From Pleodorina starrii (lineage: Eukaryota > Chlorophyta > Chlorophyceae > Chlamydomonadales > Volvocaceae): a stretch of 64,000 nt of DNA. The stretch is taken from contig BRXU01000018.1 of the NCBI GenBank assembly GCA_030267565.1, positions 1,860,001-1,924,000 of the forward strand, written 5' to 3'. This document shows positions 13,201 through 30,303 of this stretch, in pieces; the stretch's first letter is position 1; the number at the start of each line of letters is the position of its first letter. Position numbers and translations under genes: made by a program. Under the pieces are notes generated by a model that was not told the DNA's origin, made no database searches, and worked only from the letters and a program-made list of their open reading frames with translations.

Positions 13201-13296
13201 CCGGTGCGGCCCCAGCTGGTCGTGTTGATGTTGGTCAGCTGGCTGGCGGCAACGTTGCTGTGGAGCGATGTCGGCGGCGGCATGCCGCTGATGTGA
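1052..13296 (+). CDS. Secreted subtilisin-like serine protease with PAN, ShK, LysM-like and C-terminal anchor modules
   Basis: Proposed exons: 1052-1213, 2906-3218, 3801-3939, 4291-4360, 6318-6396, 6898-7036, 7207-7328, 7686-7916, 8466-8581, 9168-9465, 9961-10155, 10594-10722, 11025-11156, 11566-11863, 12260-12387, 12595-12786, 13130-13296. Splice phases agree throughout and give about 969 aa. The N-terminus is a basic stretch, a hydrophobic signal core (LTIAIVVVMTALLL) and a Gln run, followed by a propeptide. The catalytic Asp (VIDSG), His (GHGTHCAG), oxyanion Asn (AAGN) and Ser (NGTSIAAP) are all present, so an active S8-family endopeptidase is expected. Then follow an SPP-rich linker, a PAN-like module, two six-Cys ShK modules, a LysM-like module and a Ser/Asn-rich tail with a hydrophobic end, suggesting a cell-wall or membrane site. 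Volvocine hatching and wall-lytic proteases are subtilases, so a role in wall remodelling is plausible but inferred. The start (1052 or 1019) and the link from exon 1 to exon 2 are the least certain parts. A start at 2585 was not supported. Confidence 0.85.
1214..2905 (+). other. First intron of the protease gene
   Basis: Apart from the double palindrome at 2236-2300 and AT-rich microsatellite-like stretches around 1460-1530, I see nothing coding here. The reading frames present are short and show no recognisable domain. Confidence 0.5.
2236..2300. repeat. Two adjacent near-perfect palindromes
   Basis: The first palindrome (2236-2270) has 17-bp arms beginning CAGATAACCGAATCC around one central base. 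The second (2268-2300) has 16-bp arms beginning CTGACCCACGGGG around one base and shares CTG with the first. They lie in the large first intron of the protease gene. Fold-back elements, joined transposon ends or cruciform-forming sites are all possible. Confidence 0.85.
2906..3939 (+). other. Propeptide region of the subtilisin-like protease
   Basis: The two exons 2906-3218 and 3801-3939 encode about 150 residues before the catalytic Asp. The stretch ending in GLRAEPNYIFN resembles the end of I9-type subtilase propeptides, where a conserved EPNY/EPNF motif sits just before the mature enzyme. Such propeptides act as intramolecular chaperones and inhibitors and are removed autocatalytically. 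The sequence after the motif leads directly into the catalytic-Asp exon at 4291. Confidence 0.65.
4493..4650. repeat. AT-rich (TTAATTAA-like) block
   Basis: About 160 bp of almost pure A/T with repeated AATTAATTAATT and ATTATTCATTAATT units lie inside the intron 4361-6317 of the protease gene. The block contrasts sharply with the GC-rich surroundings and sits a few hundred bases left of the right inverted-repeat arm. It could be a minisatellite or part of an inserted element. Confidence 0.8.
4945..6121. repeat. Right arm of the large inverted repeat
   Basis: This is the reverse complement of 1-943, but longer. A segment of about 182 bp is imperfectly duplicated in tandem inside it: the units starting CGGCGAGGGCG at 5026 and 5208 both continue into GAGAGTGTCGACATTCCTGCTGATA. 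The outer end carries a short tandem array of CACAGTC (6025-6080). The whole arm lies within the intron between protease exons 4291-4360 and 6318-6396, and splicing should remove it. Confidence 0.75.
9168..9465 (+). other. Subtilase C-terminal strand plus SPPP proline-rich linker
   Basis: The exon starts with GRLNVLNSLKLL, the normal end of a subtilase domain. It then becomes a run of Ser-Pro and poly-Pro (repeated SPPP) up to the splice donor at 9466. Such tracts in volvocine algae are typical of hydroxyproline-rich wall glycoproteins and pherophorins. The stretch probably forms a rigid glycosylated spacer between enzyme and binding modules. The opposite strand reads as Gly- and Glu-rich frames, which are shadows. 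Confidence 0.8.
9755..9793. repeat. Short tandem repeat, unit GTGTATATAGTCGGCC
   Basis: Two full units of about 16 bp and a third partial one follow each other in a protease-gene intron. No function is evident. Confidence 0.7.
9961..10155 (+). other. PAN/apple-like module exon
   Basis: The exon encodes about 65 residues with the pattern YGSDLYATAS...ACREDPRCLAFNSDGW...SCLYIK. The spacing AC-x4-5-C-LAFNSDGW resembles PAN/apple-like modules of algal and protist secreted proteins, which bind carbohydrate or protein. The exon is bounded by phase-1 introns on both sides. The assignment is based on pattern only. Confidence 0.55.
10594..10722 (+). other. First ShK-type six-cysteine module
   Basis: The exon encodes DCADYDMRWCYQQ...GYC...LHCPVACHTC, with six cysteines in the order and spacing of ShKT domains (C-x-D opening, C-x2-3-C-x2-C ending). 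These small disulfide modules are found in secreted proteases, where they usually aid binding. Both flanking introns are phase 1. Confidence 0.8.
11025..11156 (+). other. Second ShK-type six-cysteine module
   Basis: The sequence runs CTDGVPSCPLW...GHCSPWYFWG...ACPRSCGMC, again six cysteines in ShKT order. The exon is bounded by phase-1 introns and arose either by duplication of the previous module or by separate insertion. Confidence 0.8.
12595..12786 (+). other. LysM-like module exon
   Basis: The core reads FKTLKQIAEAFQTGVDVLL, then LNPFL, then ELPSGTALLLPE. This matches the LysM layout (T-L-x2-IA-x3-x-T-...-L-x2-LNP...L-x2-G-x3-LP). LysM domains bind N-acetylglucosamine-type polysaccharides, so this module could tether the protease to a wall or sugar matrix. 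Phase-1 introns flank it. Confidence 0.7.
12876..12880 (+). terminator. TGTAA polyadenylation-signal-like site inside the last intron
   Basis: If the donor at 12787 is not used, translation continues to a stop at 12864-12866, and TGTAA follows 9 bp later. TGTAA is the poly(A) signal of volvocine algae. This suggests an alternative, shorter transcript without the hydrophobic C-terminus. Confidence 0.4.
13130..13296 (+). other. Last protease exon: Ser/Asn-rich stretch and hydrophobic C-terminus
   Basis: After GEHPSVWPGYQQ the exon encodes NSSSNSSGS (possible N-glycosylation sites), then a hydrophobic segment (QLVVLMLVSWLAATLLW) and a short tail before TGA. This layout fits a GPI-anchor signal or a single C-terminal membrane segment. 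The exon joins the LysM exon in phase 1. Another possible acceptor at 12904 leads to a stop after 14 codons, so this exon is preferred. Confidence 0.6.
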
Positions 13297-15785
13297 CGCG
13301 ACTGCATGCTATGCACGCATGTCCTAGCGCTTCTGCCCTACTGCTGCGTGCGTGTATATACGCAAATAATAATAACCACGAGTTGCTGTGAAGCAGACCG
13401 TGTGTGGTTGACTGGGCACGTGCGTAGACGGAACCGCTGAGTGCGTGCATCAAGTTCATGTATGAGTGCATGAATGATGCTGTTTCTGGACGTGAGGAAT
13501 CGGCTGGGCCGCCTCTTTCGCGGACCAGGGTCTGACTATTGCAGGCCCGGTGAGAGGCCTGTGACCCGAGACCTGTGGGGGTTTCGGCGCGCGTGCCTGG
13601 GATGTGGCGGCTGTCTCCGCCGCGATGGAGCGGGGCAGCAGGCGTTCATGGCGGCGGCCCTCAAGCAAGGCGGCTGCGCCTGCTGGTTCTGCTGTCTTTA
13701 TTTCAAGTCGTTGTGAACTTCTGGGGCCGGATGCGGGGTTATGCATGCACCCCTCGGGCTTCATCCACCTGAACTAACGGTTGGAGTCATCTTTGTTTGT
13801 TTGTTTGTTTGTTACATGGTTGGGGGTGCGTGCCCCTCTCATGAACAAAAGCCCATACGAGCCGAGGGCCCAAGGGAACTAAAACGCCTAAAAGCACGAC
13901 AGTAGAACGCCCATGCAGGAGAGGGGGATACTAGCGGCCAAAGGGGACAATTGAGTTGCGGTGGGCCCAGATGCGCTCAAGCATCTTCGCCAAACGGGAG
14001 TCATCTGGATGGGTTGGGGTTGGGCGGGGTTGTGTCAAAAACATCTATCCGCATACACTTGTCATCCGGTTCGTTTATGGGGTTCATGCATGTGGGCCCG
14101 ATTCGTCCATTCCTGCGGATCGTGCGTGGCTCTTTCGTGTTGTCTCGTCTTGAGATGACGGTTGCACCATATATACGTGGACGGCTGCGAAGCCGAGTTC
14201 GTAAAAATGTTACGACGCTTACAAAGCAAAGGGGCGCCCGACTCCCGGCTTCGCTTATTGGCATTCTTTTCATTTACCCTGAACAGGTGCCCTTGCTTTT
14301 CGCCACATGCATGCATGCAGCCGAGTCGCGTCGAACAATGCAGAGCCGAACCCAGAGTAGCGCAGCTCATACGGGTGCAGTAAAGCACCCGTTGGTAGTC
14401 TTAAGGTTTTTGTGGGTTGATAGGTGGCCCCACAAACGGCCCAACCTACCTGACCATCACCACGGCAAAAAAACACAAATCGCCACCCTGGCCTTCTAGT
14501 CCCAAGCACATCCCGGCCCAGCCCCGCTCCACACCCTGTTGCTGTCGGGGCCGAGCCATGCCTAGGTTGCCGGCACCGGGCGGGCGCGCATAAGCAAGAC
14601 GGACAATAAACAAGAAAACGCGCATGCAAACAAAAAAGATAGAGCAAACAGCAAGCACACGGGTCCAGCTCGGCTCGGTTGCAGATGGCCGCCATCCCGA
14701 GCAACCCCCCCCCTCGCCCCCGCCCGCCTACCCCCCCCCTCCACTGCACACCGCCCGTCCCAACCCGCCCACACTAGCCCCCCCCGCCCGCCCGGCCTCG
14801 CTCGCTCGCAGGCTCTTGGGAGAAAGAAAGTCGGGTGCAAGGACGACGAAGGGAGAGGCGCGCTGTCCGGCGGGCTGCCCTGTCACCTCCCCAGGTAGGT
14901 GTTCTTACTTAGTACGATGCCGAGTATGAGTTCGTGGACCGCGTTGTGTTGCGGGCTCGCACCGGTGAGCGGCTGGGATGATGTGGAGGCGTTTGCTGCT
15001 GCCATTCCGAAAATGTTACAACCAAGTTTGTGCCGTTGGAGCATGGAGGCCGAGCGTTCAAAGTCGTTCCGAAATAAACCTATACGTACGGGCACATCAA
15101 AGCCGCCACCTACCAATGGTACAGCATCTATCTGCAGCAGGCCCTGCGCTGTTGCACTACTCAACTGCTATTCAAATCATCAAAGGCCCAACAAAAACTC
15201 ACGGCCGCTGAGACATATAGAAACATAACCTAACCCGCTGCCAGACGGCAAATAACCCTATCTATCTAGTACGTAGTGCGTGCATGCCATGCGATAATCT
15301 ACATATTATGTTCCTTGCTGGTATCCATCTGTCCATTCAACTTATGGAGGAGTCAAAAACAACGTTGTCTTGCTGAACATTAAACCAAACGCCATGCAGG
15401 GCCTTCGAGGGCCGTCCGCCCCACGCCATGTACGTCGGTACGCCACCGCGCTCTCTCCCCTTCGTTCACCAGTTGCGCTTAAACCTATATATCCGTGCGT
15501 GCAACGACGACGTGTCGACGGTCAGATTCCCGCAGCTGCCAACAAAACGCCCTGCTGCTGGGTGGATAAGCTGCTGGCCAGCAGTCACATACGTAGCATG
15601 CATGCATACCACTAGCTACCAGAACCGCTTATAACGACCGGTATTTATATTATCTATCACCACACATACATGCATACGCCTGCTGCCTGCCTCTTGCCTG
15701 CCTAAGCGAGAGTTACGCACAACCTTCGACCTTCACCTTCATCACCACGCAGCTGGTCTGCAGAATATAGATACCGGTATACAAA
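13297..15785. other. Intergenic region without a supportable gene
   Basis: The 2.5 kb holds a GTTT microsatellite near 13795-13815, C-rich tracts near 14705-14800 and ATGC-type short repeats. Several frames of 60-180 codons are open, but none shows a domain, coherent codon use or good splice partners. A degenerate transposon in 14880-15230 is possible. Confidence 0.5.
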
Positions 15786-16229
15786 CTAATACACGCTCAT
15801 TTGGAGGCTGGCGCCGTCGCTGGGCCGCACCACCTCAATCCGGCTCCATATGAACCAGTCGCCGTGCCAGCTCTGTTGGTCGCTGACGAACTTCCACAGC
15901 GGCTCCGTGAAGTCGCTGCTGATTGGGCCAACCCACATCACCACTTTCCCCTCCTTATCGGCGGCCCGGTACGCGTACACGCCGGTCTCCGCCATGTGCC
16001 GCACGATGGCGGCGGGGTCCAGTCGGTCCCGCAGCCGGCCTGCGTCCTTGTTGTAGCGCACGATGAAGCCGTCGATCTCCTTGCTGCGGTCCAGGTCGGA
16101 TCGATACAGCAGCCAGTTGGAGCGAAGAGTGGACAGGATGCCAGAGAGCACGCTCGGAGTCATGCCCACTATGACGGCGAGGGCGCTGACCCGCCGCCAA
16201 TCGAAAAGGTCCTGCCAGGTTTCGGCCAT
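15786..16229 (-). CDS. Small membrane-anchored protein of unknown function, paralogue of 17329-17634
   Basis: Not recognised. From the ATG at 16229 it encodes 147 aa beginning MAETWQDLFDWRR. A hydrophobic segment (VSALAVIVGMTPSVL) at about residues 15-35 could be a membrane anchor. The C-terminal 100 residues are clearly homologous to the plus-strand gene at 17329: both share DAGR(L/I)RDRLDPAAI, RHM and the block VSDQQSWHGDWFIW. The frame stays open upstream to 16577, but that part reads like untranslated leader. A TATA box at 16510-16517 would place the transcript start about 250 bp before this ATG. The conserved Trp/His/Asp block may be a ligand-binding or catalytic site; that is a guess. 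Confidence 0.75.
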   Translation of the reverse strand: MAETWQDLFDWRRVSALAVIVGMTPSVLSGILSTLRSNWLLYRSDLDRSKEIDGFIVRYNKDAGRLRDRLDPAAIVRHMAETGVYAYRAADKEGKVVMWVGPISSDFTEPLWKFVSDQQSWHGDWFIWSRIEVVRPSDGASLQMSVY

Positions 16230-16509
16230 ATGTACGAATGGATCGATGGAGGGATGTATGTAGGTCGGTGTTAGGGCGGGCGGGCGACTGACTGCTGGCC
16301 ACGAAAGAAAGAAAGTATCAAGCAAGGGATGGAAGGGCGAGCCTGCGTCCGCTGGTGAACCTGTATATCGAGGGAAAGGCTGCTGGTGACGACTGCTGGC
16401 AGCAGCTGATGATACGTGGAGTGAGGGAAATCGATAGCAAGCTAATACTCGGTTGATGAAGGGAGGTGTGCGTGCCTTGGTGATGAGTCTCGTTACAGCA
16501 GGAGGGCCC

Positions 16510-16517
16510 CTTTTATA
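16510..16517 (-). promoter_or_regulatory. TATA box of the minus-strand small gene
   Basis: The minus strand reads GGTATAAAAGGGG, a textbook TATA box, about 280 bp upstream of the ATG at 16229. Confidence 0.7.
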
Positions 16518-17036
16518 CCGTTCACTTGTTCTGGCGAGCATGCCTGACGGGAAGTAAGGGAAGCATGCCTGAAGCAAGGAAGCTGCTGAGCATCTATCGA
16601 TTCGTCAGGCCCCATCGAGCAGCTGTCAGCCTACTCGGCGACCCTGCGGAAGCGAGGCGTGGGAAGCCAGCGGAAGGGCTGGAGTTGAAGCGTCCGTCCG
16701 ATGCATGCCTCAGATAGAAGCCCTCCGTCCATCCGTCCAACGAACGGGCAACAGGGGCCGCGTTTACCGTTTTCAGCTCGATTTAGTAGTGCAAATGCCG
16801 TGTGCTTCAATTCAAGCTTCTCTTCTTTGTTAAAATTGGTGCCCAATGGGCAACGGATGGCGGCGGGCGACGGACGACGATTTGAGTCCAGCGACCACAA
16901 CTAACGAAGCGAGCGAGCGATCGAGTAATAAGCGAACGGATCATGCATGCACGGTGCTCGTCGGCTTCGCGTCGCAACACGCACGGAAGTTTATTTCCCA
17001 ATCCAATTTCAACATGCAATAAATTAGACATCGAGG

Positions 17037-17044
17037 TATATAAA
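17037..17044 (+). promoter_or_regulatory. TATA box of the plus-strand small gene
   Basis: GAGGTATATAAAGCC lies about 285-290 bp upstream of the ATG at 17329. The spacing is nearly the same as in the divergent paralogue. Confidence 0.65.
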
Positions 17045-17328
17045 GCCTGGGCCCACGCACGAACGAGCAGAAGCGCACCGTGTTCATCAGGACCGCACGC
17101 AGCCGTGCGTCCATCCTCACCGCCGACACCTACCTACCTGCGCACCGAGCATGCAAGTAACAATTATTCAACGCCCGTTATTATTCCATTCCTAACGTCT
17201 ACCTACCAAAAATTATACGCCTCCTTTATTTTAGCGAGGCCATTACCGGTATATCATATACAAGTCGCTCGCTCGCATCGGACGGAGCACTCGATCGGAC
17301 GGAGATAGGCAGCGAAAGTAACGAAGCA

Positions 17329-17634
17329 ATGACCTTTGGAAACTTCAAGGAGATGGACGGCGCCTGGGTGCGTTGGTCGCTCGACGCCGGCCGCATCCGC
17401 GACCGACTCGACCCCGCGGCCATCGCTCGCCACATGGTCGCAGCCGACCTCGCGGTCTACCGCACCGAGGCCGGTGGCGTGGTGCTGCTTGAGGGAGACC
17501 TGCAAGACGGCGGCTTGAAGGAGGTCCTGTGGAGGTTCGTGAGCGACCAACAGAGCTGGCACGGCGACTGGTTCATCTGGAACTGGATCCAAGTGGAGCG
17601 GGACGGCCGCACACTCACCATGCGCGTGCCCTGA
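17329..17634 (+). CDS. Small protein of unknown function, paralogue of 15786-16229
   Basis: Not recognised. The 101-aa product (MTFGNFKEMDG...) matches the last two thirds of the minus-strand neighbour, including DAGRIRDRLDPAAI and VSDQQSWHGDWFIW. It lacks the N-terminal hydrophobic segment. The frame is open upstream to about 17235, just after an acceptor-like TTTATTTTAG, so an upstream exon carrying the N-terminus may exist. The gene ends TGATAG. Head-to-head orientation with its paralogue suggests an inverted duplication. If the short form is correct, this copy would be soluble while the other is membrane-bound. Confidence 0.7.
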   Translation: MTFGNFKEMDGAWVRWSLDAGRIRDRLDPAAIARHMVAADLAVYRTEAGGVVLLEGDLQDGGLKEVLWRFVSDQQSWHGDWFIWNWIQVERDGRTLTMRVP

Positions 17635-19085
17635 TAGATGAAGCAAGCCCGGTACGTAGGCGCATATGCAGGTGTATGTGTGTGTTAGTTCATTCGTGCA
17701 CGCGTGCGCGCGTGCGCGCTTACTTTCTTGCACGTACGCATTTGGTTGCGATGCGTGGTGGGGTTGCATGCGCCCACGAATGCATTACATAATAATAATT
17801 AAATATGTCGGTCCTGCTGAGCATGTGCACTTCCCCTGGCATCAACTAATAACAAGAATATCGAGCGATTGACAAACTGCGTGATGACAGAGTCATCTAT
17901 CTCGTGATCACTGCATGGCCCTTCATTACCGGATGTCGTACACATGCACACATAATAAGTACACGGAACATAAAACCGTATTTATTTCGCGGCCCGAGCT
18001 CGTTCGTGCCTGCCGCACCCCGTTCACGCATCGCAGGCAGGTTCAGCTGGCGACGGTCGCCCTACCTATCCAACGAACAACGGTCTATCTGCCGTATCTA
18101 TCTGTGGCTGCCGGCGGCCTGAATGGTTCGTTAACCCACCCGCCGCCTGGCTACACGTCTATCCGCGCTTTCTGCGGCCCGACATTCCTGCCTGTCACAT
18201 CACATATCCATGGAGTGGCTTGATTGGCTTGCTTGTTATTCATGGCGTCTCCCATGACCTAAGAGTGATGAGATGCTAGGATGTCTGATGGTGGGAGGGT
18301 GTTTGCGGCGGGTAGCAAGCGGGTCTGAGGGAGCGAGGCGGATGTTGGTACAACCCAGGGATCGATCGAGCGACCTCAGGGCGGGCTAGGCAGGTCGGCC
18401 GCCTTCATAGTGTCCCAAATATCCAAATTCGTTGTTGTAGCGGCAAGCAACCGAAGGACGTTCGTTCCCGAGGAAGTTCCCGCCTGGCGGGTGGATGTCG
18501 CGTGTATGTGTGGCGTTAGTAGTTCAGGGGTGTGTATGTAGTGCTGTATAATGATTGATTTGGGTCACAGATGGCTGGGCGGATGGTTGCACGGGCGGGC
18601 AAGGGATGGAGTGTTGTGATGTGACGGCGGCGGGCGGGCGGGCGAGGGTGGGTGAGTGTGTCCGGTGTGGACGCATAGCTAGATTCCATCCACGCAAATG
18701 TGTAGAAGAACGCCTCGCCTCCCGTGTCTCCCCCTCGCTTACGAAGCTCCTGACCGTTTGTACGGCAACAGCAACAATCCCCCTTGTCGTACGTATGTCA
18801 GCGGCCCGGCAAAACATTGGTCCATCCATCCTGAAGCGCGACCGATCGACCAGGATAAAGGCTGAGGAGTAGACCCAGAAAGGCCCACGCACCCACGAGC
18901 GAGCCCTAGCCTACCCCCATCCAGACACCCCCAATGTAGCTTGAGTCCCCACGGACGGACATCCGCCACAATCGAGGTGGGGACCCGCACAGATCACCTT
19001 AATCGTCGTTAGGTTTGCGAAGCCAAGAGGGCCCTTTTCCGCAGGGTTAGTTAGTTGCAAAGTTCCTTGTTGCAGCGGCAACCGA
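17635..19085. other. Intergenic region without a supportable gene
   Basis: I see ATGC-type microsatellites and open frames of up to about 120 codons around 18520-18890 on both strands. None has a recognisable domain or reliable splice sites. Confidence 0.5.
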
Positions 19086-19294
19086 GGGTGGGTGGGTGGG
19101 TGGGTGGGTGGGTGGGTGGGTGGGTGGGTGGGTGGGTGGGTGGGTGGGTGGGTGGGTGGGTGGGTGGGTGGGTGGGTGGGTGGGTGGGTGGGTGGGTGGG
19201 TGGGTGGGTGGGTGGGTGGGTGGGTGGGTGGGTGGGTGGGTGGGTGGGTGGGTGGGTGGGTGGGTGGGTGGGTGGGTGGGTGGGTGGGTGGGTG
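19086..19294. repeat. (TGGG)n tetranucleotide array
   Basis: About 52 uninterrupted copies of TGGG. The apparent long frames here (Gly/Trp/Val on plus, Thr/His/Pro on minus) are artefacts of the repeat. The array is G-quadruplex-prone and likely to vary in length between individuals or assemblies. Confidence 0.97.
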
Positions 19295-19954
19295 GGGTGG
19301 ACGGTGGAGGGTTGCATCAATTATTGCGGCGGGTCGGAAAGAGCATCACAAAGGAGCGTATGGGCGTCTCTTTAGCTGTGATGAAGGTGCCATTGCGGCA
19401 GTGAGGCAGCAGGCAGGCATTTGAGGATGGGCCCCCCACCGGTGCAAAGCGCAATGTAGGAGAAGCGGTTGGTAGATTATTTATTGCTGGTATATGGCTT
19501 GATGTTCATTCACGTGTAGTGTCTGCCGGGATCGTTCCAGCTTCACATGTTGACAAAGGAGTTTAGGCGGTTTAGGCAGGTAAGGCGGTTTAAGAAGGTA
19601 GCTGGAAAGTGGTTTTTTCTGTTTGATGACCGGCAGTGCGCACACATGACTGTTGCAATGTTTAAATGGCTCTTGCATATATACAATGGTTTTAATGGCC
19701 GCTCGATCCGTCTGGCTGGGGGTCGCCCTCTCCCTGCCCCTCCGTAATCAATCGACAGCTTACAGTGCGGCCGGTGACCAACGCTCATTCGTATGGAAAT
19801 ACAGGCCTGAAGTGCGAACGCTAAAAACTGTTTCAGCCAATGATGCTAGGGTTGAGGATTTGCTCAAATGGTTTTGGACTGTACCGGTATCACGAGGTCT
19901 GGCGGGCGGCGATTTATGCTACTGATGCTGCCGTGTTGAAGCCGAGTTTATACG

Positions 19955-20306
19955 AGCAGAGCATCCAGGTATAATGTCATGTAAACATCTATATTGTTCT
20001 CACCTGCAATTATTGACAGGAACCGCCATCAAGTACTTGATTGGTTACACATACATACGCCTTTATTACTCAGAACTTACATTATTTTCGGTCAGAATCT
20101 CACAGACTGCGTTCTCCGTCCGAAGCTTTAAGCAGAGCATCCAGGTATAATGTCATGTAAACATCTATATTGTTCTCACCTGCAATTATTGACAGGAACC
20201 GCCATCAAGTACTTGATTGGTTACACATACATACGCCTTTATTACTCAGAACTTACATTATTTTCGGTCAGAATCTCACAGACTGCGTTCTCCGTCCGAA
20301 GCTTTA
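19955..20306. repeat. Perfect 176-bp tandem duplication
   Basis: The unit beginning AGCAGAGCATCCAGG at 19955 and ending GTCCGAAGCTTTA at 20130 is followed at once by an apparently identical copy (20131-20306). It ends about 60 bp before the ATG of the coiled-coil gene, so it duplicates the promoter or leader. It is either a recent event or an assembly artefact. Confidence 0.9.
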
Positions 20307-20363
20307 ACTTATCGGTTGAGACGTCTCACTTCAACTTTGATCGTCGCCTCACGGACGCTAAGA

Positions 20364-21419
20364 ATGGCACTTTACAACTGGTCTCAGCCGGCCGCATCTG
20401 AGGCAAAACTTGAGCAGCAAGAGCTTCAGCTCCAGGTGAGGCTCTCTTAGTTATCGATAGCTCACCATCAATTGCACAGTAGGGCTGGTGGCTTGTGTAT
20501 GCTGACTACTGCCTTCGAAGCATGCGCTCCATTCCCGTCCTCGATGCCATGCGCATGACTGCCTTGGAAGCGCGCACTTTATTTCCGTGTCCAACACCGC
20601 ATCTACTGCCTTGGAATTTCTCTCTCTGTCTTCCTCAAATCCACCTGCCGAATTACTAACGCCGGCCCCCGCTGCACCTCGCCCGCCCGACCTGCACAGC
20701 TCCTTCGGGCTCAGTTGGCCCAGACCATCGCCGCACTGACTGCGGAGAAGCGCGAGAAGGAGTCCCTGGCGAGCGCCAACATCGCTCTTCAGGTGCGCGT
20801 CCAGACGCTTGAGGCCGAGCTGTCCCTCTTTCGTCAGCAGCTGGACGAGCAGCAGACCTCCCTCGCCGCCGAGCGCACGCAGCAGTGCGAGGAGGCGCGC
20901 GAGCAGATTGCGCTGTTGGAACCGCTCCGGAGGCAGGTGGAGGACCTGAGCTGCAAGGTGGTGGAGCAGATGGCGGCTCTGCAGGGCCGGGCCGAGGCGG
21001 AGGCGGAGGCTGTGGGCCCGCTGCGGCGGCAGTTGGAGGAGGAGGTCGCGAGTCACTCCCAGGCGGTGCTGGCGCTGGGCAAGTCGGTTTCGGAGGCCAA
21101 CAGCAGGCGCCGTACCGCGGAGTTTGACCTGGTCATCGAGCAGACCAAGTACTCCAGCCTCATGCAGCAGAAGCTGGAGGTGGAGGAGGGGCTGAGGGCC
21201 ACCCGCCAGCGGTACGACAGGGTGTGGCAGGATCGCGACGGCGCGATGCGGATCCTCAACAAGATGTGCGACCCGAACATCGACTTCGCCCAGCTGCGCT
21301 GCTGGGTGCCGAGTGGGGACAAGGCCCTGCTTGCCGCCGAGGAGAAGATCAAGCAGCTGGTCGCCCGGGTGGCTGAGCTGGAGGAGGGGGCGGAGGAGGT
21401 GCCAGTGGCCGAGTCCTAG
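20364..21419 (+). CDS. Coiled-coil protein of unknown function
   Basis: Two exons, 20364-20435 and 20700-21419, join in phase 0 and give about 264 aa. The first exon encodes MALYNWSQPAASEAKLEQQ. The intron has a GTGAGG donor, a perfect branch-point sequence TACTAAC at about 20655 and a CAG acceptor. Almost the whole protein is predicted coiled coil rich in Glu, Gln, Leu, Ala and Arg, with heptad-like spacing. One break occurs near the C-terminus (MCDPNIDFAQLRCWVPSGD), followed by another short helix. No enzyme motif is visible. Coiled-coil proteins of this size are common in flagella, basal bodies and Golgi tethers; the sequence alone does not tell which. It converges on the FIGNL1 gene. Confidence 0.8.
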
Positions 21420-21480
21420 CTAGTACGGCAGTCGTGGCGGTGTTGTAGGGATGCGTGCGTGCGTGGGGGCGCTGGCGGTT

Positions 21481-21485
21481 TGTAA
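21481..21485 (+). terminator. TGTAA polyadenylation signal of the coiled-coil gene
   Basis: TGTAA, the usual poly(A) signal of volvocine algae, occurs about 60 bp after the stop codon. Confidence 0.6.
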
Positions 21486-22075
21486 ACCCGCCGGGTGCGC
21501 ATCGTTATTATACGGTACATACAAAGACAATACCATGTATGACGGGACGGGCACGGCAGGTTCTCTTGGAGTGGCGCGCTTATCGGTAGCAGGCAGGCGG
21601 GCGAGGTTATTGGTAATGTAATTTCATATTGGGCGAGCGAGGCCCACTTGCGCGGCACACTTTGGTTTCGGTGCCGTTGGCCTCTTGAGTCGTGACAGCC
21701 TGCCGGCCGGCTGCGTTGCGTGCGTGCGTGCGTGCGTGGATGCTGACCTGTGTCTCGGTGGCTGGGCGGATGGATACACGACGAGCCCGCCGCTGTCTTA
21801 TTGATTATGATTAATGAATGGCGCGCTGATGCACCGTTGCCTTGCGTGTAAGACGGCATGTACATCACACCCCTGGACCCCCTCCAGCCCGCCGGCCCCG
21901 ATCCCCCTCCCCAAACGAAGGCCCCACACACACGGCCCCCCCCCACACACACAATCCCGGCGGCGACGCGGTCGCAGCTCTTCCGGTGTTGGTCAGATAA
22001 CATACACGCCTGCGGGCAAGTACTGCCGGGTCCTGAGTCGTCTCCGATCCACCGCTGCGGTTTGTCTACCGTATA
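21486..22075. other. Convergent intergenic spacer
   Basis: This 0.6-kb stretch lies between the 3' ends of the coiled-coil and FIGNL1 genes. It contains a GCGT microsatellite near 21718-21738. Nothing coding is evident. Confidence 0.5.
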
Positions 22076-22080
22076 TTACA
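22076..22080 (-). terminator. TGTAA polyadenylation signal of the FIGNL1 gene
   Basis: TGTAA on the minus strand, about 147 bp downstream of the stop codon at 22227-22229. Confidence 0.5.
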
Positions 22081-22226
22081 CCCATCCCCGCCGCCCACCT
22101 AGTCCCCCCTCCTGCTACAGCTGGCTGGCTAGCAACTACCGGTACCTTTTTTCGCACGCTCCCACACACGCCCATCACCGCGCCCCACGCCCTGTCTTAA
22201 GTAGCCACCCAGCAGCCACCTCGCCG

Positions 22227-30303
<8,077 letters not shown>

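Noticed and set aside
14880..15230. Possible small gene or transposon fragment
   Set aside because: Frames of about 75-110 codons exist in several phases, but I found no motif, start context or repeat boundary to support a call.
19051..19424. Long open frames rich in Gly/Trp/Val or Thr/His/Pro
   Set aside because: They are the translation of an uninterrupted TGGG array; no start context, splice sites or non-repeat sequence supports a gene.
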